Part shown: piece by piece, positions 43,550-57,200 of the stretch
How the letters are laid out: every line of letters starts with the position of its first letter
Numbering within the stretch: position 1 is the stretch's first letter
Assembly (NCBI GenBank): GCA_002633005.1
Contig: NMRA01000374.1
Coordinates: forward strand, 278,350-342,349
DNA length: 64,000 nt
Direction: 5' to 3'
Source: Phoronis australis
Lineage: Eukaryota > Phoronida > Phoronidae
Made by a program: the position numbers and the translations under genes
The notes under the pieces: generated by a model
What the model was told of the DNA's origin: nothing
The model's input: only the letters and a program-made list of their open reading frames with translations
The model's database searches: none

Positions 43550-46000
43550 AGTAATCAAACATTCCTAACAGCGTTTTTGAAAGATATTGGCAAGTTTTCA
43601 TTCAAAGAATCTTTCATTAAAATCTTCTAAAGTGTTGTTGTGCTACGAAAGTACATTTGTTAAAAATGAGAACTTGCCTTGAAACGTTGGCCACGTTATA
43701 CTAACAATTACACGTAGAAAGCGTATTTTTACAGAACTGTAAAAAAGCATTTGATTGTTTTACTTCCAAGTTACATTTAAAAAGTATTTTTCCAATCCTC
43801 CCATTTGTTTGTATCATCAAAATTCCGTGTGTTTAAAGAAGCACTGACATCTACATTAAAACACACCCTAAAAAAATAAGACGTTAGCAAATTTCGTTTT
43901 AAAAATGAAAATTTTAGTTTGTAAAAAGAACCAATACAAAATTCTATTCTGTTCATTTTGAAGACCAAATGTAATGGTGGTTTTGTCTATTTCAAAATTT
44001 ACTTGCATTGCAGTCATTAACCAGAGACGTATTCCACGCCAGACAGAGTTGCATATTCACATTCATAGAATAAAGTCTCGGGAAAGCATCAAGCGTAAAA
44101 AAGTATCTGGTACTAGACGTTGAATTGACGTTTCTGAATAAGGTCCTGCATAACCTTTGACGAGCAATCGGTTACAATAAAGAGTTTCTCGTATCATTCT
44201 CGGTTTTCCACTAAATATTACTTAGTGTAAAGACTTGAATATTGCGTGCGTAGATTCAGACGACTGACTTGATTTTGCATTTTAATGTAAAAGAATTTGA
44301 AATTATGCATGTTTTTGTCTTGATAATTTGTGTGGTGTCGTTTAAAAAACAATTACTACAAAAAATTGAAAGTTAATATATGACAGCAGACACGTACGGT
44401 ATGAAATACATATTAATAAACCCAGTTGATCAGTAGTTGAGTGTTCTGTGAGTATCTCGTATTAGTTACAAGGTGTACACCGTTTATCAGACTGTTTAAA
44501 ATCAAATAAACACAAATAAGGTGCTTAGGTAGTCCAGCTCAAGCCGGTTTCTATTAATCACACTAAGGTAGACGCTGGTGACTAGTAATTTGCATAGCGG
44601 ATTTAATCAACAACGCGAAGTGTTGCTGAGGTGCGGGCTACTGAAATAGTTTGGTGGCGAAAATGGATAAGGTGGGGATCAACTGTGTTACAGGTGAGAG
44701 GGGAAATGAAACTGAGTTGGCATGACAACTGGAGAGAGGGTGACTGGCTTTGATACCATAGACAGTTCTACCTTCCAGATATGACCAAAACTACGCTGGT
44801 ATGTCGTTGAAAGGGATTTTTTTGCGAAACCTTTGTATTCGAAATTTGTGTTTGAACGCACCCTTCCGACTTCCTAGGTCCGTAAATGGATGCAATGTCT
44901 TCTTTATGGGTTTACAGCGTGCGAAATTAGTGTTAAACGGAAGAGGAACGCAGAAGTATGACTTATGACGTCGATTTCAAAAGCCTCGCTTTCGTTTGCG
45001 CCACAAATCTTTGGTTACATTTGCATAACGATTGATGTCTTTTTGATTGGTTGGGGCTCTCAAAACCGAAGAATTTTTATTTTCATTATTAATGTATAAT
45101 TTTTCGATTTAAATAAAACATTTATAGAAATAGAATTTTGGCAAAAAAATTCTGGATTCCAAATATTTGTTCTCGTATAAAAACAAACTTCACGTTCCTT
45201 TATTGGGCACATGAAATTGCTGCAAAGAAGGCAAATTTGGTCACTTGCCGGTGCCGTCTATTTCGTGTGGCATGAATTTTGGAGTCAAGGTTGAAACTAA
45301 TGTCCCGTGGAGCCTGAAAATTCAGTTGAAGTACGTGCAAACTTTGAAACTAAGATACTGGGAGTTTCTGGATATATTAATGTGAGTTCAATTTCACAAA
45401 TTAAATTGTTACGAGTGAATTTCTTTTTTTGGAAACTTGGACGTTCAGCAAACAAAATACGGATCCAAAAACAATATGTTAGCCCGTTGTTTTGTTCTGT
45501 CTCTATTTTTCCCGTCTCGATTTTCCCCTTTCCGATGTCGGTATTTTGTAGGGCTCTATTCCTCCGAAAAGTAACGATTTTTGGCGGCACGTAAACCGTT
45601 CACTAGCAACTAACAACTTGAGATAACTTCGCTTGCTATTCTTGACCACCTACCGCCATTGTTTGCCCTCCATGGGCACTTCCGGGTACAGATGACAAAA
45701 TCGCAAACACTCTAGATTGTGTGCGGCAGCCGGCCATGAAACGGAAAATTCCAAAGCAAGTTCTTTTCAATAACCGTACAATACCAGACACCGTTTGTAA
45801 TAATACATGGTTGCAAAGAAGAGTTTATGGCATTTGTGTTCATTTCTTGAATAAATTTGTGGTTCAAGTCCATCATATTTTCCCAAATATCCAACCTTGT
45901 CGTAGTTCCTATTCGTACTCTATATAGCCTACGTCCACCAGGCGTTTTGGGCTGGGCTGATATACAGAAATTTGTGGTAGAAAAATTTCACGTTCCATGT
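43550..46000. other. Upstream flank of discoidin gene B, duplicated from 27.3-32 kb
   Basis: 44297-44660 aligns with 28960-29260 (TGTCGTTTAAARAACAAT, GCTCAARCCGGYTTCTATTA, ATCACACT, GGTAGACGCTG, TAATTTGCATAG). No gene is supported. ORFs on both strands at 45297-45594 overlap each other and look accidental. Confidence 0.5.
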
Positions 46001-46101
46001 GAGTGATGACCATTTTATGTGACATGAAATCGCATAAAGGTCACCTTACCTTCACTACAATACCACTCAGCATTGGTCAGAGAAACTGGAAAAGTGCTAC
46101 C
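46000..46101 (+). promoter_or_regulatory. Core promoter and 5' UTR of discoidin gene B
   Basis: GATGACCATTTTATGTGACA and CATAAAGGTCACCTT (box at 46033-46038) align with the TATA-containing block of gene A. The first base of the box differs (CATAAA against TATAAA), which may lower promoter strength. Confidence 0.5.
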
Positions 46102-49100
46102 ATGCTTATGAGAATCGCTCTCACGACCGTTTTCGTGACGGCCTTGATTGTTACTCAACCTTTCGTAGAAGGGAATGAGTTTGATGAGGATAAGGCCGCA
46201 TATGAGAAGCAAGAAAACCTGCAGGCCAGGTAAACGAAAACGAATTATTTGTTTTTTCATTCAAGTACCTTCCATTCGATGTAGTTGAGGGTTCCATAAC
46301 GCAAGTTTTCGTTAGAATCACCATGATAAACAAATAACTATAAGTCAGGTTTGCACACACTATTGGCGTTAGTCCTGGCCTCTGATATTTTTTTCGTCTC
46401 CAGTCTTAGAATTACTACCTATCAAATAACATGCTAGGAGTTTTTCAACAAGTTATTTTGGGAGTTAAAATCATGATACTGTATTTTATGGAAAGAATGG
46501 ACACTTGGTTTGTGAGTGTTTGTCCTGTCAATACTCAGTTCTTAAACAGGTTAGTTTAGTTTACCGACTACATGTTTCTTATGCTCTTATAAATGAAAAG
46601 TTTAGACCTAACTGACAGGTGTGTTATTTCGAAAAAAATACGGAGAGCTAAATGTGTGTTTATGTGTGTTTGCGTTAACTTCCCAATTGCAAAAAATCCA
46701 GTTTAATAATTTGTGTTACTGCTAGCGTACATAGCACTTGCCAGTTGGTCCGATTTTGTCGGACTATCTCCTTTTTTGAATTTTTACAGCCATGCCGTCA
46801 TACTATCAAATTGTCCCGTTTTTTGACATGCGGCAACACTTAAATGTTATCATACACATTACTACTGTAATTTCCAACGCGACATGGCTCTATTTTCCCT
46901 TCGGCTTAAAGGAAAAAACGTTACGTTTCATGGGTTATTATTCACTCACAATTGCTCATTCAACTTCTAAAAAACGCCAGCGGGTGCTTTTGAATATAAC
47001 GTCCCCTGTTCGACAAAAAACGGTGCTGTGTGTGTTGCAGCGAAATTTTATTCTTGTGTTTTTGCATAAACCCAGAAGTCCCGCTTTATACGAAAAACCC
47101 GCTTCTCAATGCCACTGTCCCGCTTTTTAATTTCCTAATGTTAACAACTATGGAACATGTGCTCATCTGCCTCGTAGTCTTGTTATTTTTCAGAGCCCAC
47201 TTTCTTTGAAAATATAACAAACTTAAAAATGTATTTCAATGAGTATAATTTTACATGAATGTCTGACTAAATTCTTCACAACAAATGTGAAGAATCCATA
47301 GTCTAAAATCGTTGTCTTGATTAGTAAACATCTTTTGAATTGTTGACATTATTTGACTGTTACTTTAGTTAGTCATTTATATAACGTCTCTGCTTCATTT
47401 TCTTTATACATTTGCATGTTTCCGTTGCACTCCGTTGCTTTTCGCATTTTTGGGTAACACTCTTGGGTTTTAGAATTGAAAAATAAACCTGTCAGGTATA
47501 CGAAATGGTGATTATTTAAGAATTGGGTTACCATCGTTTGCCTCTGAGAAAGGACATTAGAGTGATTTGACAATTTGGTTGAAAATGGGGATGTTGCGAA
47601 AATTATATAGCGGCAGGAAATTTTATGATAGCCAACATATAAACAAACGAATAAAAACAAATGCCTACACGCGATAGTTTCACATCGCTTAATTAGCTGT
47701 GGCGTAAACATTCAAGCAGCATTTTTGACACGATGAACGACTCAACTTCGACGGATCGTGACATCGACTGGAAATTGACGCCTATACTCTTCGGGGGGAA
47801 GTAGCTTTCCACATCGGAAGTTGTCTTTTCTTTATCGTCCCAGCGTAAAACCATGATCAAAATATGGAGCAACTCCTACGGCTATCTAAAAGACACCTTC
47901 AAATAATGCATACTAAACTTTCAGAAAATATGTACTTTTACTGAGACAAAACTTAGAGTTTGTTGTAGATATTTGGCCAAATAGGCTACACAGACTCGTC
48001 AAGGTGCTATATAGATAGTAAAGATATCATGTTTAGTTTAAGTTTTGGTGAAGATGATTTTAGACCTGTGCACTATTTATTTTGAAATGATAGATCTCAG
48101 CGAGAAGAAAACGGCATCTTGCAAATTGAGGACATCGATGCCCACCCGTGCACCAAACTGCTCGTCTCGGGTGACCATCCCATACCAGACACTTCTCTCA
48201 GGGCGTGGACCAAATATGACGCCAGTCATGCACCTAGTATGGCTCGTATATACGGAACAACTGCGTGGACTGCGGGGCCTCAGACGAAAATCCTCCAGTG
48301 GCTACATCTCAACCTGGGTGAAGTTAAAAATGTGACTGGGATTGTGACCAAAGGCCATTCACAAAAAGAAGAGTTCGTCTCGTCGTACTTGATACAGTAT
48401 AGCACAGACGATATACACTGGCCGCTCGTAAAAGACGAATTTGGCGAAAACAAGGTATATATCGTCTTGTTTTAATTCTGCTAGTTACTTGCCTGTATTC
48501 TTGTTCTGTATTGTTCATAAAGTTAGTACGGCCCATTCATTAGGTCTAACGTCAACGTTTTATTCATTTAACAGCAACCAGCCCTTGCTAGACAGCCAGA
48601 AAACACAAGTCATACTTACGTGCAATTATTTTCTTGTACATATACCATAGGTGGTGGATTAATTTACCGACAATGTTATCGAAATCGAAACAACGTGCTC
48701 CTAATCATTCGTCCGTGTCCAGTCTGGTTAGATTTAAGGAAGTGTTATCTACAGCCAACCTATTTAAATGATTAAGAGGTTGAAAAAATCTTCAAGACCT
48801 GCTCTTTTCGGATCTGGAAGGGTTTTGCAAACTTTTTATCTAAACCTATGTTAGTCATGGATGAACTACGGGTCTAAATTCAGTATGTGTGCTTGACTTT
48901 GTGTAGGTAATGATGAAATGGACCGCAGACCTGATAATCCACACTCAAGTCTATTCTATTGAAAAGGATCCGAAGAACTGTTGAAGTGTTGTTTGTAGTT
49001 AATTCTTGTATTTCTGTACAACTTTGCGCATTTTTGCTCGTCGGACTCTCGCCGATTACGTCATGTTAATATCTCGTGTTACAGCTATTCATTGGAAACT

Positions 49101-49225
49101 TCGATAGTCAGACGATAAAGGCGAACGCCATTTCACCTCCGATCGAAGCTAAAGACATTGTAATTTATCCTCGCTCCTGGCACGGACGGATCTCCATGAG
49201 AGCTGATGTGCTGGGATGCTTGTAG
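46102..49225 (+). CDS. Secreted single F5/8 type C (discoidin) domain protein, paralogue B
   Basis: Exons 46102-46229, 48094-48454 and 49085-49225 give 209 codons plus TAG. Exon 1: MLMRIALTTVFVTALIVTQP with FVEG as the likely signal-peptide end, then a charged linker. Exon 2: DAHPCTKLLVSGDHPIPDTS, RAWTKYDASHAP, ILQWLHLNLGEVKNVTGIVT, SYLIQYSTDDIHW. Exon 3: LFIGNFDSQTIKANAISPPI, YPRSWHGRISMRADVLGC, L, stop. These are the standard strands and paired Cys of F5/8C domains (about 150 residues). The domain fills nearly the whole mature protein. Intron phases match gene A, so the pair arose by duplication of the whole gene. No transmembrane segment is seen, so it is likely extracellular. Confidence 0.88.
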
Positions 49226-49547
49226 GAGAACTCGGCGTTGCAAGAGCATTTCAAGACATTGAACTCAGAAATGCAGGCGTGCCTGCATTTCGCGAATTAA
49301 TTGGCCAAACACACTCGACTAGTTAACTGCCCAGATGTGACTCCTGACAGCCAGGCAACGTTTGATTGTTAAAATAACACAACGACCTCTGTTGTTAGAT
49401 TCGTTATCACTAAACATATATGGACGAAAAAGTCAACCTATAATTATTATTTTTTTATTTGACAAATGTCACCATTCTCACGGATATTCTTCCGCACTCC
49501 CACAGAAGCATGATTTGTCTTAGTCACTTGTACAACAAAAGTGGAGA

Positions 49548-49553
49548 AATAAA
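49548..49553 (+). terminator. Poly(A) signal of discoidin gene B
   Basis: AATAAA in GTGGAGAAATAAAATGAATA, homologous to 37240-37245. Confidence 0.55.
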
Positions 49554-49999
49554 ATGAATAAGAAAACAATTTTGGTCACTAATTAGTTGTTTTGATCACT
49601 GAATTAAAACTGCATTTCGCTTATTTCGTCGACAAGAGTGAGTGATACGTCTCGGGCACATCAATGCACATCCTTACTTATCCTTCGATAGATATGTCGC
49701 CTAGACTAAGAAAAGAAGTAACAAACAGTCATACACATTGAACGTATGAGTTTCAAAATGTTTCACCGACAATGCCTTAATACGCTCATTTGGGGCATGC
49801 CGTCAAATGTTACTATTCAAAACATTTACAAAAAACGGCTTTCACGAGACACGTCACACGTCAATCAAGCTATTATTTCAACCAATCAAGGTGCACGAAA
49901 ATGTAAACTCCGCGATTGCCCACCATCTTGGGTCACAAATAGTCTAAAACATTTGTTGCTAACGAAAGCAGAAAGATGGTTCTTTGATGAACTTTAGAA

Positions 50000-52740
50000 A
50001 CTCAACGGTATATACGGAGAACACTATAAGCTCAAAATACACCCGGAAATATTCGTCAAAATAAACAAAGGAAAGAAGTCAATTGCGAACTTGTCACAAA
50101 AACGAATTTTTTTTTTTCGTCATTAGTGCCTGGTGCGATTTAGAGTCTTAAGTTTGTGGAATGTTACAGGTGTGAGAGCACATGTGACGTACGGAAAGGT
50201 ACCTTGCAGACAAGACACAGGTACTAATCGTATGAAGACAATTTTTCATCAACGTCATTTGTGCTACGGAATAGGGTAAAAACGCGCGAGTTCTGGGCTC
50301 GGTCTGTAATCTTTGTACTCGAAACGAATTATTTTTGGCAATTTCTCTTCTCTTTTTGTGCGAACTCAAGATATAGAGGTCATCTGATTGTGGTCAACAC
50401 ATATAGTGTAGTGTAGTGTAGTACTTCTAAACTCCTTGCCGGCCCCTCAGTTGTCAGCGATCTAAATACACAACATATGTATACTAAGCAAACCAACGAC
50501 AGGTTTCACAGCCTCACAGCAAGCCTTCCATGGAATTCTCACTGTCATCCTACTAAAATGTGTTAAGATGAACATGAAGATACAAAATATGTGTGCATGT
50601 ATTTACAAGACATTAATTTTTAGAACCAGAACGTTTGTTTCTCCAACACGTCCTTGGGAGAATACCTACACACAATGTCGCAGGGTGGTATGACACACGT
50701 GAGAATCACACGCCATCAAGAACCGATGAAGGGCTTTCTTATGATATGAATCTTGTGCAATGCGAGTGGAAAACGGCGGATTTGCGAAGTTTTAGTGACA
50801 ATAAATGCCATAGAAAAAGCCAACACCGGAAAAATAGAATGCAAAGAAATGTCGTGCACGCATGAGCTTCGCAACCTTGGTGCGAGCATTCCAGGGCCTC
50901 GGTCATCAGTTTCCATGAGTGTTTTTCCTTACAAACATTAGTAGGTGTCTGAGTTTTTACACGACTTGTTATTATTATATTACTATTACAGATAACTGTG
51001 ACTGGCTATAGTTACTGAGTTTTGTGCAAAATTTCCTTTAACGATAGCAAATGTCTATATATCTCGACAACTAATTACAATTTTGATGGAGATTGGGCGT
51101 TTGTGTGACCTGGAATCTATTATTCTACAAAGAATAAACACCAAGATGCAGTTGAAGATGAAATGTAGCTTTTTATCCGATACGCGTTGAATCTGTCGAG
51201 TGCAATACGGCCATATGTAATAATATTTTCCGTATTTACCTCCATAGTGACCTCCGACATGGAAAATTCAAAAGGTAGGTTAATGTCGACTCGACGTCGT
51301 CAGCCGGTTAGATGTCATCAAACTTTCCAAATATAGCTTAAAGTAATACAGTTGCAGCAGTATAAACAAGGCCGTATGAAGCGGGTGGGGGGGGGGGGCG
51401 TGCCAACTCAGTATCAGCGCATGGTTTACCCCTTGGGGGCCCTGGCCAGGACATTGTTGTTAGGGTATCCGCTTTTGCTGCATACATGTAGATTGTGTAA
51501 ACGCACTTGAAAACGTGCACTTTATCATTCATACAAGTCATGTATTTCGAAAAATCGAGAAAATTCACTGGAGTTCTAAATTCAATAAGACTGTTTTGCA
51601 AATGCAGAAATGCAAAATTATATTTTCCAAAGGCCCTTCTCTAGGAAAGGATAACAAAGACAATTGCTGCTCTATTTTTTCGTGTTTTTCTTTCTCTAAA
51701 TTGTGTATCACTTGAGAAAATTGATGGCCTGGCAGATAACATCAATTGCTGCGCATTTCCTGACTTTTGAAAATATAGATCTTTTCATATTTAAGGGCCC
51801 AACTCTTGAAGAGGACCATTGATGACACCCTTTTCGTGTTTTGATTGGCAAATTCTTAAGGGGCCACTCACGAAGAAAGGGCCCAATGCTGGAATCGATT
51901 ATCTCTATTTTCCTATTTTTGTGAAATCGAACAACCGACTTTTATGCTGAGGAAAGTCACTTCTTGCAAGGTCACCCGACAATGGAATAAAGTGTCACTC
52001 TTTTCCAAGCTGAATGATGTGTAGTCTTTCATCTTAGGTGCCCCATTTCAGACGGCACCCCCTCTCGGTGGGGAGGCCCGGGTGTCTCTCTGAACATGTA
52101 AATCTGACACTGCCAAGTAGTCACAAAACAACAGTGCACAGTACGGCAAAGCAGTATCAAAACGTTCGACACAAACAACAAAAAATGTGAAAAGTACAAT
52201 AGGATTGACCACCATAAAAAAGTTGGAATTTTAAAGAACGTGAAGATCACTATTTGTGAATTACACAAAAAGGCTACTTCCGATGGTTAGTTATGTTTTT
52301 CTAATAGTATCACAAAATAGTATTTCTTTTAAAGGTCGTTACTAGGAACTGTTTGTAATGAATTCGCAGATGTCAAAAAGACTGTGGGCTACGATTTGTG
52401 ATGACCGTGTACAAAAATCTGCGACCATGCCTGTGGTAATTGCTTACAACATTCCGTTTTGATAAACAAAATTCGTTGGTTTCTGATTTATATTATAATT
52501 ATGTATTTACGAAAACCGACAGGTTAATAAATTAGTTTTGAGAATTAGAAGCTAATATTTTAAGAAATGATGTTGTTTCAGTGAATTTAGTCGAAGCCTG
52601 AATATGGAAAAAACTCTATAATCAGATCCCCAAATAGCAAAGTGCACTTGGACGCTTCTTGCCTACCTAAAATAACTCTCAAAGACATTGATGAAATTTG
52701 GACAATTCCCAAACATTTACTCACAATTCAAATGACAATA
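50000..52740. other. Mostly non-coding; one weak Ig-like segment
   Basis: No gene is supported. At 50753-50941 (plus) a frame reads ICEVLVTINAIEKANTGKIE followed by CKEMSC, reminiscent of the E-F-G strands of an Ig domain, but without a Trp or splice context. GTAGT units at 50406-50425 and a G11 tract near 51387 are simple repeats. 51630-51930 repeats AAGGGCCC several times. Confidence 0.3.
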
Positions 52741-52753
52741 AATGCATTGAATT

Positions 52754-53310
52754 TTGACTTCGGTACAAGATTTGTCGTTTAAACTCACTGACAGGCACGT
52801 GTGTTCCCCAAGCCCGAGAAAGTTCAAGCTGGGTGCTTTTGCGAGCAAAATTGTGGCTTCTGTGTTCTGGGACAGCGAAGGTATTCTGATGATAGACTAC
52901 TTGCAAGGACAAAGCGTTACTGGGAATTACTGTGCATCACTTTTGGAAAAACTCAAAAAAGCAATCAAGGAAAAGAGACGCGAGAAGTTTCGGGAAGGAG
53001 TGCTGTTGCTTCAAGACAACGCACCTACCCACACCACCCAAGTTGTGGTGGCTGAAGCAACTAGATGGGGCTTTGGAATCCTTCCGCAACCCGTCTATTC
53101 TCCAGACCGGGCCCAGTCTGATTCTTATTTGTTTCCACATTTGAAGGCCATCGTGCGTGGACGCCATTATGTGAGCGATTATGACGTCATGAGTGCAGTG
53201 GAGGATTGAGGGGCTAAACAAGTTTCTTTTACAAAGGCATTCCAAAACTGAAGCACAGATGGAAGAAATGCATTGATGTAACGGGAGATTATATTGAAAA
53301 AATAAAAGAC
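52754..53310 (+). pseudogene. Mariner transposase, catalytic part
   Basis: The ORF 52754-53209 contains SPSPRKFKLGAFASKIVASV, then FWDSEG (first Asp), LLQDNAPTHT (second Asp) and YSPDRAQSDSYLF (third Asp, spaced 34 residues from the second), the DD34D signature of mariner. The N-terminal helix-turn-helix half is absent. After the TGA at 53207-53209, a shifted frame reads FYKGIPKLKHRWKKCIDVTG and DYIEK (53225-53305), the usual C terminus. It is therefore a 5'-truncated, frameshifted copy. No terminal repeats were found. Confidence 0.75.
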
Positions 53311-53319
53311 AAAAATAGT

Positions 53320-54203
53320 TGTTATCGCTTTGTTTTCTGGGTGAGGCCGAGAACTCAATGAATGACCCTGGTACATATGAATAGTTCGGTAGCAGCCTTT
53401 CGTTAACACAAACTCCGTTGATAACACGACTGGAATTTTTGTTTGACAGCTTAATACACACTCGCTCCTAGTGTTGAAACAATCTCCTTTCTTCGGGAGT
53501 GCAGCTATGTAGCATTACACCCAGAGACATAACACAGAAACAAAGTAAAAGGCTAGCTATATTTCAAGACACATGTCTGTGGAATGAACACATAAGAAGA
53601 GAAATAAATATATATGTGGTGCCAAGACAGCCCACAACTTTCCACAATAGCCAACTGTCATCCCTGTAGATTTTGTGCATGCTGATTAGCATAATTCCAC
53701 ACGAGTACATGAGACCTATTTTGCATTCAACAAGGTCTCCTCCATATCTTCCATCTTTCATGGCTGCATGCTCTTGTGGTATCTACCATCCGGTTTTATC
53801 TCCTTTTACCTTCTTTAGGTTTTCAAGGATTAATGTTGCTTCAGCAAGTACAATACAAAAATCAAGTGGTAAAAGTATACCGCATTAACAAATAGTATAG
53901 ATACGTGTGGCACCCGAACAGTCCTAATACTTCTGTTGAAGTAACAAAGTAGATTCTGACAGAGTAAATACACTTAAGGTGTATAAAGAGACTGAACCGG
54001 AATTCAGTGTAACATGTAATACTCCTAAATAGTTGACAATGGACAGAGTCCACAGTGTGTCATGAGCACACATTTGTTACATTCAATTGCATCGAGAAGA
54101 CAACTGAAGACACTGATTGGCTGGACAATCCCCTGGCCACTCCATATGCTCATTCACTTGTACATTGCTGATCAATAAGGCAGGTAATCTTTGTACATTG
54201 CTA
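53320..54203. other. Non-coding 3' flank of CLN3
   Basis: No exon is supported; presumably 3' UTR and intergenic sequence of the minus-strand gene. Confidence 0.4.
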
Positions 54204-57200
54204 CTAGGCAGGCAGACTACATAAAAAGTTATGTGTGGGTATGGCAAGTGCTCCAGCTACACCTATTCCAAGACTGTCAGCGACGCTGGCAACACCTAAA
54301 CTGAACTCCTTGTGCTCTGGGACAACCTGAAATAATAATAACAAAAAAATTAAGAACAATGACGTTGACAAGAACTTCATTATAATACAGTAAAAGTCAT
54401 AACAACAAGCAGTCGTCACAGGGCCCCGCCTCCTCATGATGCAGACATTTTCAGGGTAACGTTATAATTTCATGTGGTAATAATATTTTGTAAAAATGAG
54501 CCGTTAAATCTCTGCAATATGTTATTTCCAACATGTCTGACTCAAATATAATTATCAAAATTTTCAAATGAGAAAATGAGAACTTTAATACATGATGTGA
54601 TGTAACTTCAAAGTTTTCCGGTGTGACCTTGAAAATGAGGCCATGGCATCAAATTTGACTGGTGCCACGAGATGCATCTATACCACCTCGATAAAAATAT
54701 GAGTAAATGTAAAGATTGTTTCTTGAAATATCACGCCAACCTTTTCTCAGTAGGGCTCTTAAATATCTCACTATGACCTTGGGAAAGAGGTCAAGGTCGC
54801 CAAAATCGCTTGGTGCCTTGGGATGCCCCGACTATTCCATAGTATACGACATGAACAAAATGTAAAGCTTTCTTCTTGAGATATCACCCAAACAATACTT
54901 TCCAATAGGAGCTCTTTAAATTTCTTGCTATGACCTTGAAAATGAATTCAATGTCACCAAAACATACTGGTAACTGGAGTTCCACCCACACCTTGCTACA
55001 ACACATTAACAAAATCTAAAGCTCTCTTTTGAGAGGAGTTATGCCAACAACATCTTTCCAAGCTAAATTTGAAAATCGACTGGTGCCTTGAGTTGCCTCA
55101 TTAACACCTCGGACCAAAAGCAGGAGTAAAACCACAACATAGTTAGATGTATTCTTGTGATACTGGTCCACAGTAGATGTGTTATGGTGAGTTATTTGAC
55201 AACCAAGTTTTTAAGGTGTTGATGGTAGATCAATATTTGGATAATGGTTCGACTGTCATATAGCGAGCCTCTTAAAAACAGAAAAATCAAAGTGGCACTT
55301 TTAGCATTTGCTTTTTGCATGATTTAAAGAATTTTTCGGTATCTCGCCTTTAACTGCTATCTCACCTCTTTTCTAATCCTGTAGAAAGTGTTAACATATG
55401 CAGCTCCACCTAGCAGCCCCTCGTAGAGAATAATGACAAACATGATCCATATGCTGGGAATAAAGCCAAAAAAGGCTTGGAATAACAACAGCACCACGTT
55501 GGCCCACTGTGAATAAACCAATAAGTTATAAGATGAAGGGCAAATTAGCATGAATTGAAACAGGAATATTAAACAAACAGCATGTTTGACGTTATGTATG
55601 ACCTTATTGACAAGTCTGTGCTGTCAGCCAAATATCTGCAAAACTACAGAATTTAACTCCGCAGTTAAAGTATTGTTTTTGAAAGCAAAAAAATGTAGAA
55701 TTTGATTTTTGACTTTATCTGCTGTTGTTGTATGACGTGACAGTATCTTTTAAGTAACACCTGCCAAAAGATTAAGCATGACTTGGCAAGATATTGTCAA
55801 GATATTGCCATGAACTATAATCACAGTACCTAATCATACTAACATTGCTCGCTCAATTCTTGCATTTACAGAACACAACCCAGGTTTATACACGTCTCCA
55901 AGTTTTCAGTGACATCAGATATATTAACGAGCAGACATCCCACTATGCACTTGACCATCAGCGCCCTTAGTGACTAAGTTCTGCCATGATGTAATCGATC
56001 ATGTTGCATTCTTACCTGTAGGATGGGCAATATCCATAACCTTTTAATAGGGAATAAATTAATGGACGACCGTGATAAGAACACGCCAATTTGATAGTCC
56101 ACTTGATACCTATAAGGACAAATGGGTGAATTTGTTATTGGTAGCCATATGGCAGCAATAGTTCTAAGAACACACAACTGAGCAATGAGATGTAGCCATA
56201 TGGCAGGAATAGTTCTAATAACACACAACTGACCAATGAGTTAGGTGTAGCCTTATGGCAGCAGTAGTTCTAACAACACACAACTGAGCAATGAGGTGTA
56301 GCCTTATGGCAGCAATAGTTCTAACAACACACAACTGAGCAATGAGTTAGGTGTAGCCATATGGCAGCAATAGTTCTAACAACACACAACTGAGCAATGA
56401 GGTGCAGCCATATGGCAGCAATAGTTCTAACAACACACAACTGAGCAATGAGGTGCAGCCATATGGCAGCACTAGTTCTAACAACACACAACTGAGCAAT
56501 GAGTTAGGTGTAGCAATATGGCAGCAATAGTTCTAACAACACACAACTGAGCAATAAGGTGCAGGAACACGGGATTGGGCCACTCAGGGGGGAACTAACT
56601 GAACACTTAAACAACATGCCAAACAAGCCCAGAAATGACAGAAATATGTAGAGCAAGAACCACATGATATTACAGGGTAATCCAGCTTTGGAAGATATGG
56701 AAAAAATTTTGTCACACCCTGTGCCGTGGCATTGGAACTTTAAAACAATGAATACTATATCTTGAAACATCCACTTGTTTTTGGAAAATAAACTTTGCAT
56801 ACGGTGACAATGAAGTAGCAATGCGAAATTAAAGAGACAATAAATTCACTTTCCATCACAAAAAATCTGCTTCAGACCTCTTACTGTACAGTTGTGAAAT
56901 TGGTCTCAAATTGTTCTTTAGTCAAATTTCAGGGCTAGTTTCAGGGCTATGAAGGAATTGACAGTTTGAGCCGAGCATACTTTCAAGGAATAACTAACTG
57001 TCAGCTCTCTGAAAACAGAAATTGAAATCCCATTTAAGTAAGAGACAAGTTTACGTTTTACATGGAACGTGGGTTTACAGCCGCTTTAAGAAGATGACAG
57101 TTTGGGGCACGCAAATGACCAGATGCTAGTCTGGGGTGCACGAACGACCAGATGACAGTTTGGGGCACACAAATGAAGAGGGTATTTCACTTACCATTTG

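Noticed and set aside
45297-45594. Overlapping ORFs of 95-97 codons on both strands
   Set aside because: They are mirror frames with no domain or splice support, in the flank of gene B.
48324-48536. Minus-strand ORF in discoidin gene B
   Set aside because: It is a shadow of exon 2, which has strong F5/8C motifs on the plus strand.
50753-50941. Immunoglobulin-domain exon
   Set aside because: Only a D/N-x-G-x-x-x-C-like strand is seen. The upstream Cys/Trp and splice sites are missing, so it is not annotated as a gene.
52937-53461. 174-codon minus ORF over the mariner region
   Set aside because: The plus strand has the DD34D catalytic signature; the minus frame is its complement.
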